64,000 nucleotides of DNA from Anaerohalosphaeraceae bacterium (GTDB taxonomy: Bacteria > Planctomycetota > Phycisphaerae > Sedimentisphaerales > Anaerohalosphaeraceae), in the NCBI GenBank assembly GCA_037479115.1, contig JBBFLK010000016.1:1-64000 (forward strand). The letters run 5' to 3'. Every line of letters begins with the position of its first letter. The stretch's first letter is position 1. The notes below the pieces were generated by a model. That model had not been told where the DNA came from and ran no database searches. It saw nothing but the letters and a program-made list of their open reading frames with translations. Positions 8,515-17,966 of the stretch are shown piece after piece. The position numbers and the translations under genes were made by a program.

Positions 8515-10685
8515 TGTCCCTGCGGCACAATCAGCTGTGTTTCATACAGATTTTTATAAACCTGGCAGGTCCGAATCAAGTCCTCGTGCCGGCCCTGCCC
8601 CGCAATCCGTCCTTTGTCGAGCACCACAATCCGGTCGGCGGAAATCACCGTGCTGAACCGATGGGCAATCAGAAAACACGTCCGGCCTTTCAGCAGCGTC
8701 TGCAGGGCCGCGTGAATCTTCGCTTCGCTGTCGGCATCAATCTGGCTCATCGCCTCATCAAAAATCAGAATCGCCGGATTCTTCAAAATCGCCCGGGCAA
8801 TCACAATCCGCTGCATCTGCCCGCCGCTGAACCCGCTGCTGTGCTCGCCGATAATGGTATCATAACCCTCCGGCAGCGGCTCAATAAATTCATGCGCATA
8901 GGCCCGACGCGCCGCCTCCATCACCTCTTCGCGGCTTGCCCCCGGTTTGCCGTAGGCGATATTGTTGGCAATCGTATCCCGAAACGTCACAATATCCTGC
9001 GTCACCAGCCCAATCTGGCCCCGCAGACTCCGCAGCGTCGCCCGGCGGATATCTTTGCCGTCTATCAAAATCCGCCCGCTGTCCGGGTCGTAAAACCGGG
9101 CAATCAGATTCACCAGCGTCGATTTGCCCGAACCGTTGGGCCCCACAATCGCCACCGTCTGCCCCGCCGGCACCTCCAGCGTAATCCCGTTCAGCGCCGG
9201 CAGTGCAGCCCCAGGATAGGTAAAGCGAATATCTTCAAAAACCATCTTCTCCCGCAACGGCGCCAAATCAAAGGCATCGGGCTCTTCCTTTTCCAGCGGC
9301 TCATCCAGCACCGCAAAGACCCGCTCAGCCGCCGCATTCGCCCGCTGCACCTCATTCCAGACATCACTGACCTTGCGAACCGACTCCGCCGCCATCCCCA
9401 GAAAAAGAAGAAGACCGAAAAAGGACGGCTCATCGAGCCCCTCTCGCCGCTGAACCGTCCAGGCCGCCCCCAGCAGCAGAGCCGCCGAACCGGCAAACAT
9501 CCCCAAGACATCCATCAGCGGGTTGGTCATCGCCTCCACCCGGGCAATCCGAATCAGCTGTTTGAGCAGGGATTGGTTGGTTCTTTCATAGAGCCCAATC
9601 TCATGGTCCTGGCGGTTGTACACCTTGACCACCCGCACTCCCCGCATCGCTTCCTGAATCCGTCCGAGCAGCTGAGCCGAAATGGCCAGCGATTTCTTCG
9701 TGGCCTTTTTAATTTTGCGGCCGAGTACCACAAAAAGCCCCAAAACCAGCGGCGCCGCCGTCAGAAAGATAGCCGTCAGTTTCCAATTAATCCAAAACGC
9801 CGCTCCAATACAGCCTGCCGCCGTCAGCGGCTCCCGAAGGGTCTTGCCCAGCAGCACCTTGATGCCCCGGCAGCTCTGCGCAACATCATTAAAAATCCGG
9901 CTGGTCGTATCGCTTGTTCCCCGACTGCTGAAAAAGCCGACCGGCATATACATCGCATGCGCAAACACACGCTCCCGCAGCCGTGTATTGGCAACCAGCA
10001 CAACCTTCTCTGCCAGAAAATGCTGGTAAAAGCGGGCCGTACATCGAAAAATCGTAATCACAATCATCCCGATAATAATCACGCCGATGGCCTGCAGCTT
10101 CGTTTCCCGGGTTTCTTCACGAGGCAGAAAACTCACAGGCCATTGCGCCCAATCCGCCAGACGCGGCTTTTCCGGCGCCGTAACCTCCACCGTCTTGACC
10201 ACAGGAACCAAATCCGCAATCGAAACCACCTGCAGGGTCAGCAGCTGTCCGGCGGGACAGGTTGCCAGTGCCTCGAGCATCTTGCCGGAAAACACCGGCT
10301 GTCCCTCCGAAGAAAGATAAGGACTGACCCCGACAATCCGGTCCTGCGGATGCAGACCGTGTTCTTTCGCCCATGATTTCGACCGAACATGAGTTATCAG
10401 CAAATAATGAAGAAAGGATTCTCCATCCTCCGCCAGAAAATCCATTCGGTCCGGGACATAAAAATCCAGCCCGTACCGCCAGTTGCAGATTTTTCGGTCC
10501 ACCCAGCCGTGAAGACCCTCCTGGCCCATCATCACCTTCAAAAGCGGAATCACCGTCGCAAAACTAACAGAGATGGTCAACGCAAGAATCACAGACCAAA
10601 TGACCAGCTTTATCAGCTGAGGCCACTGCGGCCAGACATCTTCCCAGACACGCCAAAAAGCAGATAATCCTTTTGTCTCCGACAT
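8511..10685 (-). CDS. MsbA-like ABC transporter with a large periplasmic insert
   Basis: 724 residues, a half-transporter with fused membrane and ATPase domains that would flip lipid-linked saccharide or lipid A across the inner membrane. TM1 is about 24-50. TM2 does not begin until about 198, so a loop of about 140 residues follows TM1, far longer than in MsbA. Inside it GLHPQDRIVGV (110-120) with following strands resembles a PDZ domain. The ATPase part has Walker A GPNGSGKST, signature FSGGQ (Phe for the usual Leu), Walker B ILIFDEAMSQID and the switch His in IAHRFSTV. It is followed by an overlapping GT2 gene and preceded by rmlB at a 73-base gap. Confidence 0.88.
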   Translation of the reverse strand: MSETKGLSAFWRVWEDVWPQWPQLIKLVIWSVILALTISVSFATVIPLLKVMMGQEGLHGWVDRKICNWRYGLDFYVPDRMDFLAEDGESFLHYLLITHVRSKSWAKEHGLHPQDRIVGVSPYLSSEGQPVFSGKMLEALATCPAGQLLTLQVVSIADLVPVVKTVEVTAPEKPRLADWAQWPVSFLPREETRETKLQAIGVIIIGMIVITIFRCTARFYQHFLAEKVVLVANTRLRERVFAHAMYMPVGFFSSRGTSDTTSRIFNDVAQSCRGIKVLLGKTLREPLTAAGCIGAAFWINWKLTAIFLTAAPLVLGLFVVLGRKIKKATKKSLAISAQLLGRIQEAMRGVRVVKVYNRQDHEIGLYERTNQSLLKQLIRIARVEAMTNPLMDVLGMFAGSAALLLGAAWTVQRREGLDEPSFFGLLLFLGMAAESVRKVSDVWNEVQRANAAAERVFAVLDEPLEKEEPDAFDLAPLREKMVFEDIRFTYPGAALPALNGITLEVPAGQTVAIVGPNGSGKSTLVNLIARFYDPDSGRILIDGKDIRRATLRSLRGQIGLVTQDIVTFRDTIANNIAYGKPGASREEVMEAARRAYAHEFIEPLPEGYDTIIGEHSSGFSGGQMQRIVIARAILKNPAILIFDEAMSQIDADSEAKIHAALQTLLKGRTCFLIAHRFSTVISADRIVVLDKGRIAGQGRHEDLIRTCQVYKNLYETQLIVPQGQ

Positions 10686-10758
10686 TCATTTCTCCAGAAA
10701 CGAACAAAGCAGGCAGATTAACACAGGGATGAGGGCTGGTCAAGAACTCAAAATAGAC

Positions 10759-11772
10759 TTAACGGTTCGAGTACATCCGTTTATAGTACTCCTGATATTG
10801 ACCGGAAACCACATGATTGAGCCACTCGGAATGCTCCAGATACCAGCGTATCGTTCGAGACAGCCCTTCTTCAAACGACACCGAAGGCCTCCAATTCAGC
10901 TCCGCTGTAATCCGACTCGAATCAATCGCATACCGCCGGTCATGGCCCGGCCGGTCTTTCACAAAAGTAATCAGCGATTCGGGCTTTCCGAGTGTCTTTA
11001 AAATCAGACGTACTACATCAAGATTATGCTTTTCGTTGTTGCCGCCGATATTGTAAACCCGTCCCGGCTGGGCCTCCGTCAAGACTTTCCAAACCGCCGT
11101 ACAATGGTCATACACATACAGCCAATCCCGGATATGCATTCCGTCCCCGTACACCGGCAGCGGCTTATCCTTCAGCGCATTATGAATCATCAGCGGAATC
11201 ATCTTTTCCGGGAACTGATACGGCCCGTAATTGTTGGAGCATCGTGTAATATTGTACCGAAGCCCCCAGCTGTGCCCAAACGCCTGAACCAGCATGTCCG
11301 CGGAGGCCTTGCTGGCCGAATACGGAGAGTTTGGACTCAGCGGCGTCGTCTCCGTAAACTTCCCTTCCGGCCCCAAAGAACCATACACCTCATCCGTCGA
11401 AATCTGGACAAACCGCTCCAGTTTTTTCTCGAGGGCAATCTTCAGGAGAGTCAGTGTGCCCTTGACATTTGTTTCAATGAAAATTCCCGGCTCTTCCAGC
11501 GAACGGTCCACATGGCTTTCCGCCGCAAAGTTAATCAGAGCATCAATCTTATAGGTTGATATCAGACTCTCAACCAGGGCCCCGTCACAAATGTCCCCTT
11601 TGACAAAGATATGATTCGGATGGTCCCTATAGCCCTCCAGATTCTCCAGATTGCCCGCATAGGTCAGCTTGTCCAGATTCACCACCCGGGTATCCGGATG
11701 CTCTTCCAGCACCATTCGTACAAAATTGCTGCCGATAAAGCCGGCGCCGCCGGTTACCAAAATCGTTCTCAT
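10759..11772 (-). CDS. rmlB: dTDP-glucose 4,6-dehydratase
   Basis: 337 residues, an extended SDR. GGAGFIGSNFV (8-18) binds NAD. STDEVYG holds the catalytic Asp-Glu pair, and YSASKASADML provides the Tyr-Lys pair. RCSNNYGPYQFPEKMIP is characteristic of RmlB. It converts dTDP-glucose to dTDP-4-keto-6-deoxyglucose, step two of dTDP-L-rhamnose synthesis. The length is standard. Its start overlaps the rmlD stop by 4 bases (ATGA), so the rml genes are translationally coupled. Confidence 0.96.
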   Translation of the reverse strand: MRTILVTGGAGFIGSNFVRMVLEEHPDTRVVNLDKLTYAGNLENLEGYRDHPNHIFVKGDICDGALVESLISTYKIDALINFAAESHVDRSLEEPGIFIETNVKGTLTLLKIALEKKLERFVQISTDEVYGSLGPEGKFTETTPLSPNSPYSASKASADMLVQAFGHSWGLRYNITRCSNNYGPYQFPEKMIPLMIHNALKDKPLPVYGDGMHIRDWLYVYDHCTAVWKVLTEAQPGRVYNIGGNNEKHNLDVVRLILKTLGKPESLITFVKDRPGHDRRYAIDSSRITAELNWRPSVSFEEGLSRTIRWYLEHSEWLNHVVSGQYQEYYKRMYSNR

Positions 11773-12620
11773 AATTGCTCCAGAAATTCTTTGAGCGGAT
11801 CCTGCCAGGGCCTCATATCTTTGCCCAGTACAGACCGCAGTTTGCGGCAGTCAAACCGGCTGTTCAAAGGCCGTTTGGCCGCCGACGGAAATTCCGATGT
11901 CCTGCAGGGTTCTATCGAATTCGAAAGTCCCTTGACCTGACAAATAAAACGGGCCATCTCATAGCGGGACGTATAACCGGAGGCCGCCGCATGAAAAACC
12001 CCTTCCGGAAAGACCGGCAGCTTCAGCATCTGAACGAGCACCTCAGCCAGTTCCGAAGTCGCCGTCGGCGACCCGACCTGGTCCTCTACCACCCGCAAGA
12101 CTGGACGGCTCTTGGCGGCCTCCAGCAGTTTGACCACAAAGTTCGTGCCCGCCCGCCCATAGGTCCACTGAACCCGCACAATGCAAAACCGGCACCCCGA
12201 AGAGGCCAGCTGCTTCTCCCCTTCCCACTTGCTTCGTCCGTAGGCGCTGAGGGGATTGGGCGGGTCCGTCTCGACATAAGGCCGCTCCAGCATCCCGTCA
12301 AAGACAAAATCCGTGCTGATATGCATTACCGGCACACCGCACGAAGCCGCCAGACGCCCCAGCAGCCCCACCGCCTCGGCATTAATCTGCATCGCCAGCT
12401 CCGGCTCCTGCTCCGCCCGTTCCACATTGGTATAAGCGGCACAGTTCACCACAGCCCGACAGCCGTTCATCGCCTCCTTCAAATCCTCTTCGTTCCGGAT
12501 ATCCAGCTCCGGCAGGTCATACCCTCGCACCTCCAGCCCATGCTTCAGACAGCAGGCCGTCAGGTCCGTCCCGAGCATCCCGCGAGCCCCCAAAACCACA
12601 ATCGGCCCTGCCCCGTTCAC
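11769..12620 (-). CDS. rmlD: dTDP-4-dehydrorhamnose reductase
   Basis: 283 residues. VVLGARGMLGTDL is the NAD(P)-binding loop, HISTDFVFDG the core strand and YGRSKWEGEKQ the Tyr-x3-Lys catalytic pair of RmlD. It makes the last reduction to dTDP-L-rhamnose. It lies three bases after rmlC and overlaps rmlB. The gene order here is rmlA-rmlC-rmlD-rmlB. Confidence 0.95.
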   Translation of the reverse strand: MNGAGPIVVLGARGMLGTDLTACCLKHGLEVRGYDLPELDIRNEEDLKEAMNGCRAVVNCAAYTNVERAEQEPELAMQINAEAVGLLGRLAASCGVPVMHISTDFVFDGMLERPYVETDPPNPLSAYGRSKWEGEKQLASSGCRFCIVRVQWTYGRAGTNFVVKLLEAAKSRPVLRVVEDQVGSPTATSELAEVLVQMLKLPVFPEGVFHAAASGYTSRYEMARFICQVKGLSNSIEPCRTSEFPSAAKRPLNSRFDCRKLRSVLGKDMRPWQDPLKEFLEQL

Positions 12621-12623
12621 CGC

Positions 12624-13181
12624 TTAAGCCCTTTCATACACAGGCAGACGCGAGGGAGAAATCTGACGCAGGGGCCCGTATCGGCTGTCCTTGGCGGACA
12701 GAATCGGCTCCGCAATCGGCCAGGCAATCCCAATCTCCGGGTCATTCCAGCAGACCCCGCCTTCACAGTCCGGCCTATAAAAATCCGTGCATTTATACGA
12801 AAACAAAGCCGTCTCACTCAATACGCAAAAACCGTGGGCAAATCCCGGCGGGATATACATCTGCAGGTGATTGTCCGACGACAGCTCCGCACAGACATAC
12901 CGTCCGAAAGTCGGCGAGCCGACTCGAATATCCACTGCCGCATCAAACACCCGGCCCTGCAGCACCTGAACCAGTTTGCCCTGTCCGTGCGGGTGCTGAT
13001 AATGCAGCCCCCGAAGCACCCCTCGCTGCGAAAAAGAAACATTATCCTGAACAAACGACGGCAGGCCGAGTTCCGCATACCGTTTCTGCTGCCAGGTCTC
13101 CAGAAACCAGCCGCGGGCATCCCCGAATACAGCCGGACGAATCAGCAGCACCTCCGGAATCGATGTCGGCAGAATCTCCAT
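12624..13181 (-). CDS. rmlC: dTDP-4-dehydrorhamnose 3,5-epimerase
   Basis: 185 residues, a cupin. LIRPAVFGDARGWFLETW is the signature start with the substrate Arg. GVLRGLHYQHP carries the catalytic His, and PPGFAHGFCVLSE gives the C-terminal beta strands. The enzyme inverts C3 and C5 of the keto sugar. Start and end abut its neighbours (one shared base with rmlA, 3 bases to rmlD), so it is an operon gene. Confidence 0.95.
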   Translation of the reverse strand: MEILPTSIPEVLLIRPAVFGDARGWFLETWQQKRYAELGLPSFVQDNVSFSQRGVLRGLHYQHPHGQGKLVQVLQGRVFDAAVDIRVGSPTFGRYVCAELSSDNHLQMYIPPGFAHGFCVLSETALFSYKCTDFYRPDCEGGVCWNDPEIGIAWPIAEPILSAKDSRYGPLRQISPSRLPVYERA

Positions 13182-14059
13182 CAGCCGATTTCCTCTATCA
13201 TCTGCTTGAGATAATCGCCGTAATGATTCTTCTTGAGCGGCTCCGCCAGCCGGAGCACCTGTTCGGCATCAATCCACCCCTGCCGATAGGCGATTTCCTC
13301 CGGACAGCAAATCATCAGCCCCTGCCGCTGCTGGACCGTCTGGACAAATACCGACGCCTGAATCATCGCCTCCATCGTACCGGTATCCAGCCAGGCCGTC
13401 CCCCGCCCCAGCAGCCGCACCTGAAGCCGATTCTGCTTCAGATACAGATTGTTCAAATCCGTAATCTCCAGTTCCCCCCGCGCTGAGGGCCGAATCTGCG
13501 CCGCCAGCTCCGTCACCTGCGAATCGTAAAAATACAGTCCCACCGCCGCATAGTGCGATTTGGGTTTCTGCGGTTTTTCCTCAATCCCGAGCACCCGGCC
13601 GTTCCGGTCAAACTCGATCACCCCGTACCGCTCCGGGTCTTTGACCCAATACCCGAAAATCAAAGCGCCCTCTTCCTGCCGGGCCGCCTCCTGCAGCATC
13701 TGGGAAAGCCCCTGTCCGTAAAAAATGTTGTCCCCCAGAATCAGACACGCCGGATGGTCCCCCAGAAAATCCCGACCGATTAAAAACGCCTGGGCCAGCC
13801 CTTCCGGACGGGGCTGACAGGCATACTCAATCTGAAGACCCCATTGCCGGCCGTCTCCGAGAAGACGTTCGAAAAGAGGCAAATCCGACGGCGTCGAAAT
13901 CACCAGAATCTCCCGAATCCCCGCCAGCATCAGCGTAGACAGCGGATAGTAAATCATCGGCTTGTCATACACCGGCAGGATTTGTTTGCTGATGGCCTGC
14001 GTAATCGGATACAGACGCGTCCCGCTTCCGCCGGCCAAAATAATCCCCTTTCGTCTCAT
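13181..14059 (-). CDS. rmlA: Glucose-1-phosphate thymidylyltransferase
   Basis: 292 residues, first enzyme of dTDP-rhamnose synthesis. [20 protein letters not shown] is the nucleotidyl-binding loop, [16 protein letters not shown] follows, and [11 protein letters not shown] supplies the metal Asp. [20 protein letters not shown] is the sugar-binding region. ATG 14059 has GGAAGGGATT directly upstream. It begins the long minus-strand run that goes through the flippase and glycosyltransferase genes. Confidence 0.96.
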   Translation of the reverse strand: MRRKGIILAGGSGTRLYPITQAISKQILPVYDKPMIYYPLSTLMLAGIREILVISTPSDLPLFERLLGDGRQWGLQIEYACQPRPEGLAQAFLIGRDFLGDHPACLILGDNIFYGQGLSQMLQEAARQEEGALIFGYWVKDPERYGVIEFDRNGRVLGIEEKPQKPKSHYAAVGLYFYDSQVTELAAQIRPSARGELEITDLNNLYLKQNRLQVRLLGRGTAWLDTGTMEAMIQASVFVQTVQQRQGLMICCPEEIAYRQGWIDAEQVLRLAEPLKKNHYGDYLKQMIEEIG

Positions 14060-14130
14060 AATCCCTTCCTGTCCCTAATGCGGCTCTCAAAAAAACCGGT
14101 TCTTGCTCGAGTTCTCCCGATAACCATCCA

Positions 14131-14159
14131 AAAAAAACGGGATACAAACCGTATCCCGC
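14131..14159 (-). terminator. Rho-independent terminator after trxA
   Basis: On the minus strand CGGGATAC, a 5-base loop GGTTT and GTATCCCG form a perfect 8-bp stem followed by seven T. It lies 25 bases after the trxA stop and separates trxA from the rml operon. Confidence 0.9.
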
Positions 14160-14183
14160 AAACAGGGTTTCAATCCGTCAAAC

Positions 14184-14510
14184 CTACAGCAGTTCATCCA
14201 GAGCATCGGTGATGGCCTTTTTGCTTGTCAAGCCGACCCACTTTTTCTCCAGATTGCCGTTCTTGAACAAAAGCAGCGTCGGAATGGCTGTAATCCCGTA
14301 ATCGATGGCCGCCTGCCGCTGCTCGTTCGTATCCACCTTGCAAATCAGAGCCCGACCCGCATATTCGTTCGCAATTTCTTCAATGACAGGGGCCAGCATT
14401 CGGCACGGTCCGCACCACGGAGCCCAAAAATCCACCAGAACCGGTTTATCCGTCCCCTGAATCGTGGATTCAAATTCCGCATCCGTCAATTCAATCACAT
14501 TGCCCGCCAT
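14184..14510 (-). CDS. trxA: Thioredoxin
   Basis: 108 residues, the standard length. VLVDFWAPWCGPCRMLAPVI carries the redox WCGPC site (about 31-35), and AIPTLLLFKNG has the cis-Pro. It is a cytosolic disulfide reductase. It is bounded by its own promoter (14560-14588) and terminator (14131-14159), so it is probably monocistronic. ATG 14510 follows GAAAGGAACC. Confidence 0.96.
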   Translation of the reverse strand: MAGNVIELTDAEFESTIQGTDKPVLVDFWAPWCGPCRMLAPVIEEIANEYAGRALICKVDTNEQRQAAIDYGITAIPTLLLFKNGNLEKKWVGLTSKKAITDALDELL

Positions 14511-14559
14511 AGACGGTTCCTTTCGGTCAAAACATCGTTTTTTCTCATTTCAGCCGCTG

Positions 14560-14588
14560 ATTCTACCGGCCGAGGATGAACCTGTCAA
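14560..14588 (-). promoter_or_regulatory. Sigma-70 type promoter of trxA
   Basis: On the minus strand TTGACA (14583-14588), 17 bases, then TAGAAT (14560-14565). The -35 is a perfect match and the -10 is 5 of 6. It lies 50 bases before the trxA ATG and just past the scpA stop. Confidence 0.75.
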
Positions 14589-14598
14589 ACAGGAATCG

Positions 14599-15645
14599 TC
14601 AAGAGGCGGAAGAATCCGGACGCTTCTGCCAATCACGGCCGCCGGATGTCTCTGTTTCCGACGGTCTCGAAAAATCGCAAGGCGGCTCAATCTCCTGAAT
14701 GGGAATTCGCGGACGCTCTCCGGAAGACATCTCGATTTCCGGAAGCTCGATATCCAGGTCCTCTTCTTCCTCCGGCTCCGCCTGAACGGATTGTGAAAAA
14801 CTTCCTTCCGGTTTCTCCAGAGGGTCCTGCTCCTGAGCCGGTTCTTTCGGTCCGGCAGACTCTTCGGCCTGCCGCACGGACAAAATCGCCTCTCGAACCG
14901 CCTCTTCCGCCGGAACCTGGGTCAAGGAGCTCAGCAGAATGGGGCTGCGGCTGTCGGCCTGCTCCGCCCAGACCAGGCGGTTTCGAATCAGCTCCAGCAG
15001 CGCCAGGAACAGCCCGATCAGCACCAGGCGGTTGCCGCGCCCTTCAAAAAGGGCCTCCAGCGGTTTCGGGCCCTCCGTCTGAAGACGATGCAGAATCTCT
15101 ATCTGATACAAATCAATCGGGGTATCGTCCTGAATCCGCTTGAAATCGCCGACCTGACCGGTGGCCTTCAAAATCCGGTCAAAGGCCTCCAAGAGTGTCC
15201 AGACGCTCACCTGTTCCAGGTCAATCTGCGGCTCCTGCGATTTCTCCAAAGAAGACAGAATAGAATCCGGACGGGTGAAACGCAGGGAACGCTGCTCACC
15301 CGCGGCGGAAAGCAGATTCGCCGCATCCTTATAACGCTTATACTCCAGCAGCTGCCGAATGAGCGTTGAGCGCGGGTCTCCCGCCGCCTCTTCCGCCCCT
15401 TCTTCCGTCTCACTCTTGGGCAGCAGCATCGCCGATTTGATTTCCAGCAGCGTGGCGGCCATTACCAGAAACTCCGCCGCCACATCCATATCCAGCTCCT
15501 TAAGCATCTCAATATAATGAAGATACTGCTCCGTGATGCGGGCAATCGGAATATCATAGATGTCCAGCTCTTCCTTGCGAACCAGATACAGCAGCAGGTC
15601 CAGCGGGCCGGCAAACACATCCAGCTGTACACGGTATTCGCTCAC
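14599..15645 (-). CDS. scpA: Segregation and condensation protein A
   Basis: 348 residues. The N-terminus VQLDVFAGPLDLLLYLVRKE is the SMC-binding helical domain signature of the kleisin ScpA, and FLVMAATLLEIKSAMLLP follows. The middle (about 150-250) has the second helical bundle. The last 80 residues are a Glu/Pro-rich tail (EEEEDLDIELPEIE), longer than in most ScpA (about 250 residues) and probably disordered. It bridges SMC heads with ScpB in chromosome compaction; scpB is not in the window. Its start overlaps the DUF2007 gene by 4 bases. Confidence 0.93.
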   Translation of the reverse strand: MSEYRVQLDVFAGPLDLLLYLVRKEELDIYDIPIARITEQYLHYIEMLKELDMDVAAEFLVMAATLLEIKSAMLLPKSETEEGAEEAAGDPRSTLIRQLLEYKRYKDAANLLSAAGEQRSLRFTRPDSILSSLEKSQEPQIDLEQVSVWTLLEAFDRILKATGQVGDFKRIQDDTPIDLYQIEILHRLQTEGPKPLEALFEGRGNRLVLIGLFLALLELIRNRLVWAEQADSRSPILLSSLTQVPAEEAVREAILSVRQAEESAGPKEPAQEQDPLEKPEGSFSQSVQAEPEEEEDLDIELPEIEMSSGERPRIPIQEIEPPCDFSRPSETETSGGRDWQKRPDSSAS

Positions 15646-15917
15646 AACACATCCCCCGCATTGTCCTGACCGTCCGCACCGTCCTCGGACCCGTCGTCCA
15701 GCGGTGTCCGTTCATTCAAGACAGCGGCCGCCCGTTCTGCATCCGACTCCAAAACCTGCACGCAGACCGTAAACAGATCCGTCGGATACAGCCCCCCCGC
15801 CACCGGCTCTCCGAGAATCACGCAGCGAATCCCCGCCTCCTCCAGCGCAATCCGGGCCAGATCGGCCTCCATCGGCTCGGCATACTGGGCCACCGTAACC
15901 AGTCTCTCTCGGCTCAC
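15642..15917 (-). CDS. DUF2007-type small protein
   Basis: 91 residues. VTVAQYAEPMEADLARIALE, GIRCVILGEP and the closing beta strand VQVLESDAERAAAVL match the small GlnB-like fold of DUF2007, often annotated as a putative signal-transducing protein. The tail is acidic. It overlaps both trpS and scpA by 4 bases, so all three are translated together. The biochemical role is unknown. Confidence 0.8.
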   Translation of the reverse strand: MSRERLVTVAQYAEPMEADLARIALEEAGIRCVILGEPVAGGLYPTDLFTVCVQVLESDAERAAAVLNERTPLDDGSEDGADGQDNAGDVL

Positions 15918-16885
15918 AGAATCCCTTTCAATCCAACCGCCCGACGCACCCGGTCCAGCGTTCTGCGGGCCACCGCATCCGCCCGAGCCGCCCCGTCCAT
16001 CAGAACCTTCTCCACATAATCCGGATTCTGTTCCAGTTCGGCCCGCTTGGCCCGATATGGCCGGAAATATTCAATCAGCAGCTCTGCAATTCTCTTCTTG
16101 ACCGTCCCGTAGCCCAGTCCGCCCTTCCTGTACCGCTCCTCCCATTCTTTCAGCTCCTCCGTCGAAGCCGCCAGCCGCAGGAGTGCAAACAGATTGCACG
16201 TGTCCGGATTCTTCGGCGCCTCCACCGGCGTCGAATCCGTCACAATCCGCATCACCTTCTTCTGGACACTCGACTCCGGCTCAAAGATTTCAATCGTGTT
16301 GTTGTAGCTTTTGGACATCTTCCGTCCGTCCAGCCCCGGCACAACCGCCACCGATTCAACAATATAATCCTCCGGAATCACAAAGGTTTCCCCGTAGGTG
16401 TTGTTAAATTTGATAGCGATATCACGGGTTACCTCAATATGCTGCTTCTGGTCAGCCCCCACGGGAACCAGCTGGCTGTCAAAAATCAGAATATCCGCCG
16501 CCTGAAGCACCGGATACGCAAACAGCCCGTGGTTGGGGCTGATGCCCTGAGCCACCTTATCCTTATAACTCGTGCACCGCTGAAGCAGCCCCATCGGGGT
16601 AATGCACGAGAGAATCCATTGCAGCTCCGTCACCGCCGGCACATCCGACTGCCGCCAAAAGACCGTTTTTTCCGGATTCAGCCCCAGCGCCAGATAATCC
16701 ATCGCCACCTCCAGCGTCCGCTGGCGGAGGGCCTCCGGATTCGGATTGGATGTTAAGGCGTGATAATCCGCAATAAAATAAAACCCTTCGTGTTCCTGCT
16801 GGAGGGCCAGATTCTGCCTCATGGCCCCGAAATAATTGCCGATATGAAGTTTTCCTGACGGCTGAATCCCGGATAGTATTCTCAC
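15914..16885 (-). CDS. trpS: Tryptophanyl-tRNA synthetase
   Basis: 323 residues, class Ic synthetase. SGIQPSGKLHIGNYFGAM holds the HIGH-type motif (HIGN) and GRKMSKSYNN is the KMSKS loop. DILIFDSQLVPVGADQKQH is the dimer and tRNA-side region. It charges tRNA-Trp. It is the first gene of the trpS-DUF2007-scpA operon and has a promoter candidate at 16924-16952. RBS GAGGAG precedes ATG 16885. Confidence 0.96.
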   Translation of the reverse strand: MRILSGIQPSGKLHIGNYFGAMRQNLALQQEHEGFYFIADYHALTSNPNPEALRQRTLEVAMDYLALGLNPEKTVFWRQSDVPAVTELQWILSCITPMGLLQRCTSYKDKVAQGISPNHGLFAYPVLQAADILIFDSQLVPVGADQKQHIEVTRDIAIKFNNTYGETFVIPEDYIVESVAVVPGLDGRKMSKSYNNTIEIFEPESSVQKKVMRIVTDSTPVEAPKNPDTCNLFALLRLAASTEELKEWEERYRKGGLGYGTVKKRIAELLIEYFRPYRAKRAELEQNPDYVEKVLMDGAARADAVARRTLDRVRRAVGLKGIL

Positions 16886-16923
16886 GACGCAAATTCTCCT
16901 CTAAATCGGTCCGTAAAAAGTGT

Positions 16924-16952
16924 ACACTACCAAGTCCAACCCCCTCCGTCAA
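16924..16952 (-). promoter_or_regulatory. Promoter candidate of trpS
   Basis: On the minus strand TTGACG (16947-16952), 17 bases, TAGTGT (16924-16929), about 40 bases before the ATG. The -35 is 5 of 6, the -10 only 3 of 6; an overlapping TACACT could also serve. Confidence 0.45.
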
Positions 16953-17112
16953 GACTCCTGCATCCTCAGATTTTTTTCACAAACGTCCCATAAACAACCT
17001 ATTTCTTCGCTTAAAAACGAAAAAAATCTTATATTCTTAACATATTCTTTGCATTTTCTTTGTGTTTTTTTACAATTTAAATGTACAATTTCATAAATGG
17101 GGGATAGACGCT

Positions 17113-17871
17113 ATGATTTCTGCATCGTCCATATCCACAATAAGTCAGGGACTAACAGAAGTCTTAAAGGCCTATCGAAATCAGCTGGGGCAAAACGTTG
17201 AAAATCGGCAAAAGTCCGATCAATTCAGCACCGTTTCGGACATCCCTTCCTTGCGTGCCGAGCTTGCCCCTGTCAGGCAAGGATTTCTGACACTCCATGA
17301 AGCCGTTTCTCTCCTTCAGACTGTTGATGCAAACCTCCAGACGATTGTTGAGAAACTTCCTCGCCTCCTCGAAATTATCAAACAAGCCCAAAGCGGCGAA
17401 CTTACTCCTGAGCAAATCCAAACGCTTCAGGAAGAATTTGACAAAAAAGCAGGGGAAATCAATCAAGCGGCTCGCACAGCCGAATACAACGGAATTCCTC
17501 TGCATCAGCAAAAACAAGCGTATCTCTTCACGGCAGCCGGCAGACAGATTCGCATCCAGCTGGAAGAAATCGATTTCATAGAAGGCGACATCGAAAACCC
17601 CCTCTGTGCCAAAGCCCTTCGCACATTTGCAGAATTCATCCGCAATTACAAAAAACGAATTAACGGAACACTCCGGGCCGTTGAGGGGCTTGCCGATTAT
17701 CTAAACGAACTTATGGAGGAAATTACAAGAAATGGAGCCCTTCTGTCCGATTTAACCGCTGCCAAGAACCTGCTGAATACTCATCTTTCCCAAATTAACA
17801 ACCTACATATCCCTTCTCTTATACAAAACAATCAATTCACCCAAACCATCCTCTCGCTTCTAAAACTATAA
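17113..17871 (+). CDS. Short flagellin-like protein
   Basis: 252 residues from ATG 17113, chosen because GGGGGAT lies just upstream; the open frame reaches back to GTG 17062. HEAVSLLQTVDANLQTIVEK, then a GELTPEQIQTLQEEFD stretch and AARTAEYNGIPL, follow the pattern of the flagellin N-terminal helices ending in the 'T-E-F-N-G' block. The C-terminal third is again helical, as in a flagellin C-domain. There is no variable middle domain, no signal peptide and no cysteine-rich region. No flagellar gene is adjacent. It stands alone between trpS (divergent) and acs. It could be a minor flagellin, a hook-associated relative, or a helical-bundle protein that only looks similar. Confidence 0.5.
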   Translation: MISASSISTISQGLTEVLKAYRNQLGQNVENRQKSDQFSTVSDIPSLRAELAPVRQGFLTLHEAVSLLQTVDANLQTIVEKLPRLLEIIKQAQSGELTPEQIQTLQEEFDKKAGEINQAARTAEYNGIPLHQQKQAYLFTAAGRQIRIQLEEIDFIEGDIENPLCAKALRTFAEFIRNYKKRINGTLRAVEGLADYLNELMEEITRNGALLSDLTAAKNLLNTHLSQINNLHIPSLIQNNQFTQTILSLLKL

Positions 17872-17966
17872 AGACATAAAAAACCAATTATTCTCCACAA
17901 TTGTGCGATTGTGCGCACTTCTTGTTCTCTCAAACATAGTTTTCTTCACAAGAACGCTTTTTTTTG

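Noticed and set aside
8487-10376. 629-residue open frame opposite the ABC flippase
   Set aside because: Shadow; composition is rich in Arg, His, Pro and Asn without motifs.
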